Notes: generated from the sequence alone by a model not told the origin. 64,000 nt of DNA from Unio delphinus (GCA_029339505.1 JAQISU010000003.1:19041001-19105000); one strand, 5' to 3'. Counted from the first letter of the stretch, positions 1 to 13,737 are shown. Made by a program: numbers and translations.

Positions 1-3000
1 TTTATGTCGTACGGTGTTTACGGGATTTTTAAAACGTAAATTTGTTTTAAAAGATTCTAGCAGATCACCTGATCCCTTTCTTGTTTACATAAAAACAGGT
101 ATATAAATTATGTTTTGGAGCGAACTATTTAGTAGAACTTGTGCTGTTAGAATATTAAGTTGTGTCGTTTTGAGTTATTTTAAATTACCTTGTATTGGAA
201 ATTATTTTAATTCGTTTGGATGAAGAGGATTTATTTTGTTATTTATCGGGAAAAAATTGTGCTCATTGAATTTCATTACCAAGAACTGACTTTATCACGT
301 GACATCGTCTTCTATCTTACTTCACTAAGATTCGAACTTGGAATTATTTGAACATTTTTTACCAGGACTTTTGCAATTTCTCTAGTGGATTATATTTTAA
401 ATTATTTTTGGAATAATTTTGGAATTGATTCTTAAAACCGTAAGTTTATTTTTTTCTTTTCTGGAAAATATTTGTGCTTAATAAATTGTTTATTAAGTTT
501 TTACAAGCTTGTTATTTTCACTCTTTCTATGTTACTGTTTATTCGAGCCATGGAGTTTAGGGGAATCTGTGCTAACTTATTTTGAAGTTGCAATGTAGCG
601 ATCGTTTTCCTATTTCAAAGTGAAATTAGCCTAGACGTCAGACTTTTTCATTTCAATTCAATATACCTTTCTCCTTACCCCAGGAGAAAACCATCCACAA
701 GGTTTGGTGACTAAAATGAAAGTGTCTTAGGTTACTACGAAGAAACCTAAACTGACTGAAGCCAGACGAGTGAACTGATATCACTATAAAACCTTCTGTT
801 ATAAAAGACATTATGCACATCTACAGACAACCCTCTCCGTATTAATGTCCAAAGACTGCATGTGGCGGCCTTTAATGGTGTCATCAGAGGAGTGTTCTTT
901 GCGACGATCGTAGTATTTACACACATATCTGCAATAATATGTTAAGTACCAATTAAAGGATTTATTAAATCTGCCAGTAATAAATAATTTCTATGCATCA
1001 ATACAAAATAGTTTATTAACTATATCAATTACTAAAAATCTGCATTGCTTTTTTATGTCTGGCAAAAATGTTTCGTTTTTTGCATTTTTTTAAAAAAATG
1101 TTGTTTAAAGGCTAATTTATTCTGCGGAAGATGCTCACATTTTGATCACACTGAGCGAGGAAACTCCAGGCATCCAATTTTGTACATGTCAAAAGCACAA
1201 TAACTTCTTTTGTGTACACACACGATGATTGCGTTTTGAAAGTATTCAAGTCACTATTGCCGAAGATGGTTTGTTCAGTCTTGTATAAAGCGACTGTGTT
1301 TCTAATGACAATCATTAGGGGATTTTCAAAACACGATACAAGCCATTAAAATCATTATTGGCTCAGGGGACTAATATATATATACCGTGTCTGAGTGTTA
1401 CAGTCCCCATTAGACTCAAAACCTCATTTAAAACTTGGATTAATTTTAGATTCCATCTTAGCAGCTTATTTGTATTTGGATTGTGTTATAAAATATCACA
1501 TTAAAATCGTCACCGGGATTCACAATCTGACTTCACAGTCAGTTAATAACCATAAATGTGGGAAGTATGATAATTCATTACAGGTCTGGCAATTAGTTTT
1601 CAATGAGAAAGGAGTGGGAGATGGAGACAAAGAGAACCAGGGATATTTGCTAAATTTTACCTTCTTGGTTTCAAATTAGACAATGTTGTTAAAATCGGTA
1701 CGAAGAAATTATGCTTTTAATAAAACACTATTTGGGGTTTTAATGAGTAAAGATAAATAGAAACATGATACTATAAAGTCCTACAGTAAAACATTTCTAT
1801 CCCAGACTCTATTAAAACGCAAACATTTATTTAGTTTAAACGAGAATGACCCGAAAGAATTAATATTGGTTAGACCATGACAGTCTTTTGAAAAGGGGAT
1901 TTTCAGGTTGGATCAGTTCCGATAAATGTCACCGTGTCTTTGAAAATAACTATAATTGTGAAACGTTGAACATTATATTTAGGATCTATGATCAAAATCA
2001 GCCAAGATTCAAACAATTTCCAACCAAACTTATATATTTCTATTTATAGAAATTTATCATATGCGATAATTACTTTTGGAAATTTGAACTTACGAGTAAA
2101 GTCCATATATGCATCGTTCTGAATATGGATTATGATGTTTCAAACAACATGAGTCATGTCACATAGATACATGCGAAAATGTTCTTCGACGATGCCTGGC
2201 TATTCCTGCCATCTTTAATCATTGGAACGTACAAATAGTTTGTCTCTCTCAGAAGCCATAAATCAATGTTTGTCGATTTCACAAAAATATGATCCTGTAA
2301 AAGTTGTAAGTGTGCATACCTTTCTTGACCCAGTCATTGGATGATTGGATAATACCTTTCTTGACCCAGTCATTGGATAATCTCCTTCCTGATTTCTTAC
2401 TCTAGCCTTATACAGTCTGTATGGTTTCATACTTGTTTTTCTCGTAGGTCAGATATTCAAAATCCTTAAATAAAAAGCATATCATTGTCAGATAATATAA
2501 CAGTGGAATCCTGACTAAAATTTATCCACTTGTTATTTGGTTTAGATAGTAACAAAGCATATCTTAAATACCTGTTGCCAAGAATATTATGAAATCTGTG
2601 ATCAAAGATTATGTCTGGACATTTATGTTTTAGTCACTGATAATCATTAACATTTTTACTTGGCTTTCTAATGAGAATTGTGGACACGAAATTACATTGT
2701 AATTATCGAAAAAATGCCATGAGATGTACAATCCGATGTTGCATTTATTAAATTAATAATGTATTATTACTATTTGATTGAAATCAATAATTCAGTGTAT
2801 GAGAGATAATCAATTGTATCTACATCTTGCATCTCCATGAACCATTCATTGTCCATATTTCGATTGTAAATTCTATATATTGATCATGCATAATGATGGA
2901 TCTATAGATCAATCAAATTTGTTTATAAATGCAATACATGGATGATACCTTTTGATATATTCACATATAATTCATTTGTTTATAAGTTCCATACGTTGAC

Positions 3001-3600
3001 TTTCGTTGAATTAATTCAGCTGTGATTGGTTTGATTTTCAAACGCTATCTATTTTCTTATTTCCGTTGTTAAACTCCGTTCGCATCATATTTAATCCATT
3101 GTAGGATTTTATGCACATGAATATGGTGTCATATTCATTTATCGTCTGATTACAATATCAATAAACATCTCATTCACGAAACTATGTTCAGTATCTTCGC
3201 TAAATCCGATCACAACTGGTTTCATCCTGTTACAAGCACACATGTGTGTAAACCAACACACTGGAAATGCCGATGTTCGAAACTCGTATTTTAGAGGGTT
3301 GGGCTGGAATTATTCGACTTCCGTTCACATAGTACATGCATTTAATACCACCGAATATATGCTTAACAACGTCCAATAAATGGAAAATTTGCGGTATCAT
3401 TCGGTGCAATACATTTACGTAGGAAGTCACAGTTTGGCTATAAAAGAAACTGATTTGTTCGAACTTTTGTTATATATGACATCAAATAATAAGGATTTTG
3501 TTTGCGATAACTGTATTATCCAAATGTCATCCATGATCCTGGCCTCTGATCTCTTTTATCAGAAATCCATTTATACATTTCGCTTTTGTGTCCACTAGAG
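1..3600. other. Gene-free AT-rich stretch
   Basis: I see no supportable exon here. The open frames at 1112-1315, 1395-1679 and 3230-3598 have no family resemblance and ordinary AT-rich composition. The first 560 bases have some LTR-like traits: they begin with TG near base 6, carry GGTATATAAA near 100 and AATAAA near 480. No second copy, primer-binding site or target duplication was seen, so I do not call an LTR. A short direct duplication is listed separately. Confidence 0.4.
2316..2378. repeat. Two-copy short tandem duplication, period 36
   Basis: A 27-base string beginning ATACCTTTCTTGACCCAGTC occurs at 2316-2342 and again at 2352-2378 without a mismatch, separated by 9 bases. It is a simple local duplication. 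Confidence 0.85.
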
Positions 3601-3601
3601 A

Positions 3602-3741
<140 letters not shown>

Positions 3742-3924
3742 ATGAAATATAATGAAAACAGTAGATACATATTTTATTTTCAAATATGAGCTGATCGAAG
3801 TAGACAATAGAAGAAGACGAAAATACGAACAATGCTATAATCGCCTTGTTGCCTTTATTACGAAGTTAATCTTATCCCTTCTTGTTTTATCCTAGTAATG
3901 CACATTTCTGGACTGCTTCTTTGG

Positions 3925-4166
3925 CCTAAATGGTGAGAACGTCGACCTCGGATGCGGTGGTGGAGGGTTCGAGCCCCGGCCGAGTCATACCAAAGACTTA
4001 TAAAAATGGTATTAGCAAAATTAAGAGGTTAGTGTTAGGACTGGTCGGCCTGGTGTCAGCATAATGTAACTGGTGGGACATGATGCTTTTGTCTCCGGTA
4101 TAAACCGCCTTACTGCGGAGACTGAAGCGATATCACAGAAAAACTGTTAAAGCTACGTTAAAACTA
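3925..4166 (+). repeat. tRNA-derived SINE (tRNA-Arg-like head), + strand
   Basis: The head has an A-box-like stretch (TAAATGGTGAGAACGTC), a TCGGAT anticodon-loop region and an excellent B box (GGTTCGAGCCCC). The body includes CATACCAAAGACTTATAAAA, a GTGTTAGGACTGGTCGGCC stretch and GTCAGCATAATGTAACTGG. The same order of blocks recurs, better preserved and inverted, at 13738-13957. The body resembles a SINE type common in mollusc genomes (from memory). The copy ends next to a CA/CG microsatellite. The head is diverged, so this is not a functional tRNA gene. Confidence 0.85.
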
Positions 4167-4167
4167 C

Positions 4168-4168
<1 letters not shown>

Positions 4169-4218
<50 letters not shown>
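4169..4218. repeat. (CA)n(CG)n compound microsatellite
   Basis: About 35 bases of CA pass into about 15 bases of CG, immediately after the SINE body. It may have grown from the SINE tail. Confidence 0.95.
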
Positions 4219-4219
<1 letters not shown>

Positions 4220-4758
4220 TCATTTTAAGAGTTGAAAATAAAAACAGTTTGTTTTATGTTCCTGAATTTGATGTACCAAGAGAGCAAGTCAGAAGTTTCT
4301 GAGAGCTAGACGACATCGCAATTTCCTTTCACTAAGCTCAATCATCGTGGGCTAATTTAATCTTTGTTGAAGTATGTTTACTTTGGCAAAGAAACGTGTT
4401 TCTACTTTTAGAAGGCTGTACTCTCTCGTGACCAATGTTATCAGTCCATAACAAATGAACAATTGAATGCTCATTGGGGAAAGGAGAGTGATGATCCTTT
4501 TGGGGCACTAGATTTCCATTCCATTAAATCTCCATGTCAAGTTTGCCGTAAAGTATCAATGCTAACAGGAGCAAAGAATTGTCAACCGAGGAATGGATTA
4601 TCGATATCTTTCACCGTGGATGGTGGCAAGACTGAGGCATTTATATCTAAAAGAAGGTTTAAATATATATCCAGGTCATTTTGCTAAGTCTAGTTGAATG
4701 ATGAACTACAATATATCTCACAATGTAGAGCTATTATTGTGACTGTCCCCTATTTGAA

Positions 4759-4760
<2 letters not shown>

Positions 4761-4807
<47 letters not shown>
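4761..4807. repeat. (GT)n microsatellite
   Basis: Uninterrupted GT dinucleotides. Confidence 0.95.
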
Positions 4808-4808
<1 letters not shown>

Positions 4809-5669
4809 TGGTTTACTTCAATATATTATTTTTTTTTCAAGATGAATATGAACAAACACCATATTTTTTCTGACATGATATAATGTTATCCATGCTCGTC
4901 TCTCAATACGTACTTACGTTGTTTTGTATGCGATTGAATTTGTTTCAGAGTCAAAAACATTTCAAAGACTGAATCAGATTTGTTACGTGCTTAGTCTTTT
5001 TTAGTTTTCTTCAAATATCATTATAAAATATAGACCTCTGATCTGAAATTTTCAGCTTTTCTGTAAATCTGAATGCAAAATGGGGAGAAATTTTGACACG
5101 TATTTGTATTGTTGTAAATTTTACTTAGCTGAACTAATTCGCTTTCATGTTGTCAAGATCCTCAATTTAACTATTAGGAACTCAGCATGAGGAAGTTTAA
5201 ACCACGGCACTCCTGCAAAGAAAACAGTAGGACGTTGTCGACTGGAAAAGGAAACGTGCAGTAGACAATTCCAACTGCATCTTTTTTTTCACCATGAATT
5301 AAGACAACAATAAAATTAATTTCCAATAATTAGGTAAAAGCCAGGAAAATTGTTGTTGTGTCTTAACTGACAAACAAGTTGCCTTTTACTCTGTGCTAAG
5401 TGAGGGAGGTATGTTTTCTTTTTATAGGCAGGTGGACAGAGTTAATGTTAGATCAGTAGAGGATCGGTCATCTGACACCAGGTGAACATTTTCAGCAGGA
5501 TACGTGTCATCTGCCATACATTAGAACAATATTTATATAGTAAATATCCCAATCAAGTAACTTTACCGATGAAATGTCACATACTCGCTCTGTATGTGGC
5601 CCACGGAACTGGATAATCCCTTTTGAAATCAATTATAAAAATGTCGATCGTAATGGTCAGGAGAAGCAC

Positions 5670-5846
5670 AACCATGATACTAAAATTCACTCAATTTCCG
5701 TGATAACTATTCTTGGTATTAACACAACCATGATACTAAAATTCATTCATTTTTGTCTCCGTGATAACTATTTTCGGTATTAACACAGCCATGATACTAA
5801 ATTTCGCTCAGTTTGTCTCCGTTATAACTATCTTCGGTATTAACAC
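5670..5846. repeat. Three-copy minisatellite, unit about 56-61 bp
   Basis: Three successive units each begin with A(A/G)CCATGATACTAAA and end with GGTATTAACAC. They differ by a few substitutions and a 4-5-base length difference. Confidence 0.9.
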
Positions 5847-6654
5847 TTATCACTTTTTATGTCGCTTCCTTTTTGTTACCAGTCCTTTTACCATTTTCCA
5901 CTGAAATATATTTTAGGATTCGAAAGTTGTATGATAGATGTTTTCTGATCCTATGTGTTCCGGGCTCTCCAGCCAAGGTCAAAGACACGGAAAATAATTT
6001 TGAGGAAACAAAACAGATATAGCGAGAATCCAAAAATAGAAACAATGAAAATTTTAGATGACAAAGTGGGCCACGGCCACAGTCGAAGAACAGGGCTGTA
6101 GAAGTTTAGTTTGGTCTCGCATCAACATGTACACATTAGCTGCATCATTACAAATCCATGCCTTAGGTATATATTCTTTTATCACCACAGTTCGTTTGTC
6201 ATGGAATTAAACGATATGTTATCAACCTAATCTGTGTATTTTTGTTGTTACTACTGACTGAAAAACTGACAAACTATGTCTCCACCCAATAAAAAGAGAG
6301 TATGATATTTAAACTCTATTTTCGAATATAAGTGAAATTCGGCTCAAACAATTTTATAGGATAGTAGCCTTTATATCTCTGAAATACCGGTCGTACCAGG
6401 TTATATAGCTGGCAAAGATTTAATAGATACAAGGCTATTAAATGTAGTTCATTGAAGAATTAACCGTTTTAAGGATCGTGTTATTGCAAGCTGGACAAAC
6501 TCGCATCAAAGAAGATTAAAAGCGTTTAAAGTCATGTATAATGTCGTACAAGATAAACGATTCACATATTGACTGAGTCATCGATTATACTCAGCTGTGC
6601 GATATTACAGATTAGTACAATACGTATTATACTTTGCGAGGATAACACAGACTA

Positions 6655-6754
<100 letters not shown>

Positions 6755-7196
6755 GATTGTGTCGATAACGAAGATCACAAAGAACAAATCAGTAAGATAA
6801 TGCCATGCTATATAATTACTAATGACATCCACATTCATTAACCAACAGAAGAGATGTTATGAAATGAAACCCTATGCGCACTGAAGCAAAATGATAACTG
6901 AGATATACAAGCACTCTAAAAGTTTAGAATGATTGCATTTGACGCTGCGATTGATATAGTTCAGGAGTTATTATCGACCCTCCAACACTATTTCGGATTT
7001 AAGTACATAAAGATAACTCGATGTTTCATTTAGGAAAATTACAAACTAAACTGTACGTAATAATATTTTATTAATTAGTATTAAAGAATCCATTTGAATA
7101 ACATTTCGCTTATAGACACGTCAAATGCAAAGAAACGCAATCGATGTAATCCGAATGAACTGGAAAACCGGAACTTTGCAGTAGAACATATCATCA

Positions 7197-7197
7197 C

Positions 7198-7264
<67 letters not shown>

Positions 7265-7320
7265 CGGACTATGTATAGCGCCTACTCTTACGAAGTTCTA
7301 AGAGCTTTACACCATCAATA
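7197..7320 (-). mobile_element. LINE 3' end with (ATT)n tail, minus strand
   Basis: Read on the minus strand, 7320-7264 contains TGTAAAGCTCTTAGAACTTC followed by GCGCTATACATAGTCC, then an (ATT)n run (7197-7263 on the plus strand as AAT). The combination TGTAAAGCNC, small stem, AGCGCTATA, then trinucleotide tail is the usual 3' end of CR1/L2-type LINEs. A related 3' end closes the larger LINE copy near 49930-49975. Only the tail is present; no reverse transcriptase remnant was seen next to it. Confidence 0.65.
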
Positions 7321-7887
7321 ATAATATGATTACACTACAGAACAACAAATGACAAAAACAATGAAATTGGAAAACATAAAAACATGCTGAAAACATATAA
7401 GATACAAAACATGATTAGGTCGCTAAATCCCACATGCATGGGTCACATGTTGGCTCGGGTGCTGTATCATGTCTAAAAATATAGTATCGGAGGAAAGTCA
7501 AGTTTTGGAGACCATGCGGATTTGTTAATGATGTGTTATTGTAAACGATGAAGACTTGCCAAAACACAGAAAACGTCAATGGCGTTGTCAAGGATAAAAG
7601 CGATTGCTATTTATAAAATACAAGTACCCACCATTTCTCACCCCACTCAAAAAAGTAAATAACGTTTGTTGTTAAATAAGCAATTAAAGAGCGGGGTTTG
7701 TTTTACATACGGGCAATATCTGCTGTGAAATCATCTTAGGCAATTATATCAAGCGGCATGACAAAGACAGGTACTCACAAACGTAACGTTTTAAATACGC
7801 ACCATGAATCAATTTCAGCTATTCTAGTTCTGCCATGATGTGTTAGAACTAGAATGGAATTTGTACCACGAGTTTTAATGTGGCATC

Positions 7888-8043
7888 CAGCACCGGTGCA
7901 AGGCATTTTGACGCCCCAGGCGAGATCAGATATCTGGCGCCCCCTTCCACTCACGCCCTCCCCCACCCGCCCATCATGAAATAAACCCTTAGCTCAGCAC
8001 CCGAGGCGATTGCCTAGTTCGCCTAGATGAAGCGCCGGTCCTG
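7888..8043. mobile_element. hAT-like MITE, 156 bp, with perfect 8-bp target duplication
   Basis: The element starts CAGCACCGGTGC and ends GCGCCGGTCCTG, which are imperfect terminal inverted repeats. The inner parts (GGCGCCCC, CCAGGCGAGA versus GGCGAACTAGGC) are also GC-rich and partly complementary. It is bounded on both sides by the identical octamer GTGGCATC (7880-7887 and 8044-8051). An 8-bp duplication and CAG...CTG ends are the hallmarks of hAT transposons. With no coding capacity it is a non-autonomous copy. Its perfect duplication suggests a fairly recent insertion. It lies just before the Polinton ATPase-like remnant. Confidence 0.85.
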
Positions 8044-8085
8044 GTGGCATCGCAATCAAAATGAAGGCATAATCTTATACAACAA

Positions 8086-8600
8086 ATGTCGTTCAACATG
8101 ACATCAATAAACAATAAAGAGAAAAAATATGTCCGTCATGGACGTTTATCCGTCGAAAAGCATACACTGCCAAAGCATGATTCCGATAAAACCGGTTCAT
8201 TGTTACCAAACGCTGCTGGAACGCTGATCATTGGTCCAGTCGGTACATGGAAAACCCAAATGTTGAATCAGATCATGCGCTGTATATTGTAGGATTGGTT
8301 GTACTTGATTACAACAGCCGCGAACGATCAGTCATGGTGTACCCTATTCAAGGATAACATGGAATCACTTGCACCAAAGAGATCTTTTTCGTACACGATA
8401 AATTAATCCAATACTGTTGACGACCTTGATCTGGTGCATAATATATTTGTCGTGTAGGAGGATGTGATGCTTGATCAACAAAACAATTCCGCGAAAATAT
8501 ATCTCGGGGATGGAATACAAAAGATGAAACCCATGTAACCCAACGATACATGCACGAGCCCATAGTGACAACTACAACATTGTAATAATATTACGTCGGG
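8086..8600 (+). pseudogene. Degraded Polinton/Maverick-type packaging ATPase-like remnant
   Basis: The open frame 8086-8292 contains KYVRHG near its start and then LLPNAAGTLIIGPVGTWKT. This matches the order of a basic lead, LLPN-x-I and a P-loop in FtsK/HerA-type packaging ATPases of Polintons and related viruses. The P-loop is damaged: the conserved second glycine before the lysine is W. After the stop at 8290-8292, about 150 bases further on, comes a Walker-B-like stretch NIFVV-stop-EDVMLDQQNN, in the expected order. Several stops interrupt the region, so it is a fossil. A following open stretch (8674-8910) is unassigned and may or may not belong. No capsid gene or inverted repeat was found nearby. 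The call rests on motif memory, not a search. Confidence 0.5.
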
Positions 8601-8673
8601 TGACGATCATCGTCTTTGACATATTCATTGGAACTAGTGTGCTGTCGATCATTCATAGTGTGAGTTTCGGAAT

Positions 8674-8910
8674 ATGTTCGATTTGACAGCGGTTGCTCAC
8701 CGACTCGGATACATTTCAACCATTAATACACGCTATATGTTTGTACAATATCGCAAGTCAACAAAACCGGTCTTTAACAAGGCTTTCCCAATCACCACGC
8801 ACTGCGGCGCTTTTGTTGGTCAAATATCAGATCCCGACTATTTGGGGGTTTCCACAAGAATAAATCCCTTGTGTTTTCGTTGGATGGCGGTTGTACTGGA
8901 ATGTGATTAA
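8674..8910 (+). other. Unassigned open stretch downstream of the ATPase-like remnant
   Basis: A 78-residue frame with balanced, protein-like composition (includes RYMFVQYRKS and ITTHCGAFVG). It is not low-complexity, and it follows the ATPase-like fossil in the same direction, so it may be further debris of the same element. I do not recognise the family. Confidence 0.3.
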
Positions 8911-8974
8911 CTTCCCACTTACGCGTACGAGATTGAATCAACGAAAGAGATCTGAGAGGATCAGTAGCTGACAT

Positions 8975-10824
8975 CTGTTCCGTTTTTTCGTATCCTTGGA
9001 ATTTATTTACAGTTTAGAAAGGGTACCCAGATCCATTTTGATAGAACTGTATCGTATGTAAATGTATATAGGAAAAGAGTTCTACAATATTATTGGTTCG
9101 TGCAAATCTTTATCCGCCATATTGGATTTCGCACACGGTTACCGCTGTCACAGTATCTTGTCTTCGTAATATTCAGCTTCTAATAATGTTGAATAGGAAA
9201 GCAGAATATTCATAGATGTTCTCCAGGAAAAAGATAAGAAACCAGCTAGAAGGACAATTGTGTCGTCTAGTGTATATTTGTGAAATCATCTAGTAAAGGA
9301 GAAAACTTGACGTTTTGCAAATTGCGTGATGTGATTTCGCTTTTGGGCATGGAGGCGCCCACGAAATACAAGAGCACGAAATATTTCATGTGCATCAGCT
9401 TGTTGTTTCATCACACACAACTTAGCCTGAACTTAAGACGCATATAAATACCAGAGAGAACCTTAATGTAATTCGATCGAAATTTGGTTATTAAATTTCT
9501 TTTAGAAATGAACCTTCGTTTTTCAGTTACACATAGCTGCCAACCCTCACGATTTTGGTGTGAATTTCATGTCTTTTTCCAGCGATTCACGGATTCACGC
9601 TTCATGAAATATTTAATAAAATAACCGATTTGCCCGTTAATATACTAGTGTTGCTGTTGCTGGCGAGTTATTTAGCACACGTTTTTAAGTCAGTAAAATC
9701 GCAAAAGAATCACTCGTATGCCTAACAAAAACAGTTCAGTAAGAAAATCACAGAAATGAGAATGTCTTGAACATATTCAAGGCTGCATATCTTGAGCTGA
9801 GACGCATCAGTTGGTACACTGGAACAGATAATGATTGAAGAAGAAAAAACAATGTGTGGAAATATGCTCATATAAACAGACTGTCTCTGAGTTTGTTGCA
9901 CTCTTGCACCTTCTGAATGGACACCCGAATGGAACATGGTGCCCGTCCAGATGGTACCAGTGTGCAGCACATGCATCTTTGACATTAAATACTTATGTAT
10001 GGCACTGACTTAATTTACTGAGGGTTGTATATGTTGTAAATATTTACATATGCATTAAATCTTTGTAAAACAGTATTTGTTGCTGAAAATTAGTATGGAT
10101 GGCACAAGCAACCAGTATTTTTGTACTGTGGAGTTGGCAGCTATATCATCATCACATTGGTAACCGGACGCTTCTACACTCTGCATAAGCGAACGCGAGC
10201 AAAACTTCATCTCTGTAATGTCGATCGATTATTCACATTATGAGGCTGACATCAGAAAGTCGTCGTTGTGAACGTTTCTTGGTTGGACTAAATATATCAA
10301 TAACTTATTATGCGCGTAACACCAGCGGTAATAATGAATATATCAGGATCACAAGCATAATTCAAACTAATTTAACATGTTGTGTCATCTGCGGAAGTTA
10401 CAGAACCACATCATCAGCAACACAAGCGCCAAAAGTGTCACATCTTGTTTGGTATTGCCTCTTGTGTGACCCAGGGCGATCTGATATTGAGTACTCTTTC
10501 AGCGCCAGTGTATTTTCAATGTAGCATTCCCGTGTTGACGCACCATCGTGTCACCCTTGTGTTTTAGGTGTGACACGCGTTGGACCTTGAAGGTGAAACT
10601 ATAACAATCGGTTAAAAATTGTGGGGTGTTTATTTGATTCAAGATTAGCGTAGCCAATTTGGGAATCGTCAACCAAAAACAGTTACACCGTCAATGCCAG
10701 TAACAAGTTTCGGTTTGTAAAATTATGAAGCCATTTAACAACGTATGGCTCAGAATACAAGTGGATGGAACTGGTTAGATGTTCAGAAGCACAGTGCCTC
10801 AACAACCACACTAGGTCAAGAGAC

Positions 10825-10871
<47 letters not shown>

Positions 10872-13640
10872 GTTCAAAATAATGCCGCTTCGAGTGGACT
10901 TGAAAAATGGATCTTTTTAAAAGATATTATACGTAACCAATACTGAAAAAACGATAACTCAGTTCAAAGATGCACTCGATCCCACGTGGGTTAAGATGAT
11001 TATGATAGCAAACATTTATTCAGTATGATGCTATTTTCAAACCCTTCAGTGACTAAGGACTCACTGAGGTTATGCCAACCGACAACACACTTTAAGAACA
11101 GTGATGTCACGTTTGTGTCATCGGCTGTTGGAATACATGGATCCAAACAGCTTATAGACACCTCGATTTGTAACCGATTTATTAATTGCCTCTCGAGTAT
11201 CTAGACTAGGTTAGGCTGACATTGTTTGCCATTATTGTTAAAAGCAGTCGCATTCGATCCGGATTACAGATGTATTGATGTGATCCTATTCGATAAGATT
11301 CTTTAGTTGCAGTGATCAAGTGCCTGAACGAGGGTCATTGACGCAACAGTGGAAAATATCTATCATTGTCTCAAATTGTTTATTGTACATATGCTACATA
11401 TGTGTATAGTTGTCAAGCTGAACCACAATTAGCGGCGGTGAGAAAACTAACATTATGTGCAACAGATTGAAGACTAAACAACCAATCTTAAACTCGGCTG
11501 AATACTCTTAAGTTGTCGACAGCTGGAGTCGCCGTAATTAAACTAGACGGGTTAATTATTTTCATTCCTCTATGCCATTCACGACTTGTTGACAGCCGCG
11601 GCTGCCGGGATAAGGCAGCTTTGATAGCAGCCTTTGGAACTGCATTCGGTATAGATTTGACAACACCGGTTGCAGGATGCAATGCTAAAGGAAAGGGTCT
11701 TTGATTATTCAATTGTTTGAGCTAGAGGTTTCCAAGTCGAAGCTATATTTGGTTGCGGTTAATCAATTTTGATGACAAAGTCAAGCAAACATTCCCGATG
11801 TATCTTTTGTGTAGGATGAGCTTGTGTTGGTGATCCACTTCAAATACATACACGTGGAAATTGGCATTGTTAATCTGGATTGGAGAAAATGACAACTTAT
11901 TGGATTGCGTACGTCCTAATGCCCTTATAGATATTATATTTTGATTATTAACGCTGAGGGAATTTGTTGATTATATGCATGATGGTTTAGACCGGCGATA
12001 AAGGACTCAACATTTATGTAAGCAGGTACTTAACATTCTTTGAAGTTCTGTTTGAGATTTTTTTATTACATATATGTGATGGATTCTGTATAGCCGCGCT
12101 TTCGATGATGCAAAGCTTACAAGTGAGCTGCTGAATCACCTGGCAGGGGATGCCAACACCGATGCTGATTTTGTGCCGCTTGTCTATTATCTACGTGAAA
12201 ACACTGTTACCAGGCCCTCATATGTAAATATAATTTTACAAAGAGTCAAATAGAAATTTACCGTCAGAGCCAATCTGGTGTACCGATACCAACTCCAGCC
12301 TGCAATCACTGCAGTAGCACACGAAAGAACACGGTTGTGGACTACATCAACAAGTATGTTAGCACCCAGAGACTATTTCTACCATGATGTAGATGAATTC
12401 ACCTACAAATCAACCCCGATATGATTTTTCGGTGAATATGTTAAATCAAACGTAAGTGATCCAAGACGAGAAATGTCGCCATTATCTTTCAACAAATTCT
12501 CACTTCTTGAAACAAACGGCTCTTGGGAAAAAGCGAAAACGATTGCTAAAGACAGTAAGCATGGGTGAATCATAGGTACACCAAATTTAATTGTTGTTGG
12601 AGCGAGATCAGTCATTTTTGTTTTGAAGTCCCAGACGCTGATTCTCTTTTGCTTACTCGCTAATACTGCGTGTTATGATTAGTATGATTAGTTCCATATA
12701 GGAACGCTATCTTTTCGTTATATCAGTGATTGAACTCGATGAGCCTCATTCTGTTAAAGCCATTGTTGGACGTCATGCAAACGAGTATTGTGTCTGATTC
12801 ATTCATCGTTCAACTACATTAAAAATAATTATCGCATTAACGAAATTCCTTCCAGTGACTTTGCTTTATCCAATCACTACCGGGCTACATCCCGCTAAAG
12901 ATACCTACGTTTAGTTTCATTGCTTCCAAGAGTTGCATTTAGCTTGTATGGTCTGATACAACATATATCTTGCTTTTAAAGAAATAGTCCTTTTAAATCG
13001 ATCAATTTAATTCTGAATTCCTTAGTTTGTTTTCTGGAATGATCTTGTTTTCGTTCAAACGTTTATTGTCATTCTTCGATTAAATGAGTGACATTTATTA
13101 CGTCAAAAATTCCCCAAAACATTTCCTTTGCATTTCATTTTAGATTTTCATCTTAATTTGATAAAGTAATCTGGAAAGAAAAGTATAAGTCGAAAAATAC
13201 GCAGACGTTTCATTTAATTCACAGTATAAAGACTTGTGTTTGTCTAGTGAGTGCAAGTTTAACAGCCTATCCAATAAGATGAACTATTACCACCTTTTGA
13301 ATGTTTAATAACGATGTTTACGATACAGATTTCCATTACGAGATTACAATCTAGTTTAGTTTATACATTTTAATTTTCAAGTTGGTTGTAAATGTTTGAT
13401 CCACAGTAGATACAAATGAGGCTTAGGAGAGCACAGTTTTCATTCCGAAGGGTGAAACAAAAGATAGCATTAAAATGAGTGGGTATGTTTGCTGTATCTT
13501 TTTCCTTTTCGTTTTAGTTTAATAATCAAATGTGGCACTCTATAGTTTTTGTATTCTGTATAGGGTTACATTGTTAAAGAAAAGAATTTCCTGGTTTTTC
13601 TCAATGGTCATACTAGATATTTATTAAAGACCTTTTTCTG
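8975..13640. other. Gene-free stretch
   Basis: No recognisable gene. A (GAT)n microsatellite lies at 10825-10871 (the source of a poly-His frame on the minus strand). Frames at 9722-9985, 10240-10567, 11488-11712 and 12403-12615 show no family resemblance. A plus-strand stretch around 12090-12240 reads open with normal composition but cannot be assigned. Confidence 0.35.
10825..10871. repeat. (GAT)n microsatellite
   Basis: About 15 consecutive GAT units; read in reverse it encodes a false poly-histidine frame. Confidence 0.95.
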
Positions 13641-13646
13641 TGTGCA

Positions 13647-13649
<3 letters not shown>

Positions 13650-13699
<50 letters not shown>
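13650..13699. repeat. (GT)n microsatellite
   Basis: About 50 bases of GT, just upstream of the inverted SINE copy. Confidence 0.95.
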
Positions 13700-13702
<3 letters not shown>

Positions 13703-13737
13703 TTGGATTTGTGTGTGCATTTATAGTGATGTCTAGC

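Noticed and set aside
1..560. Solo LTR
   Set aside because: TG start, TATA-like and AATAAA motifs are suggestive, but no CA end, target duplication, primer site or second copy could be fixed.
1395..1679. 94-residue open frame
   Set aside because: No family resemblance, no splice or start support; length within chance for this amount of sequence.
11488..11712. Overlapping open frames on both strands
   Set aside because: Balanced composition but no recognisable motif; which strand, if any, is coding cannot be decided.
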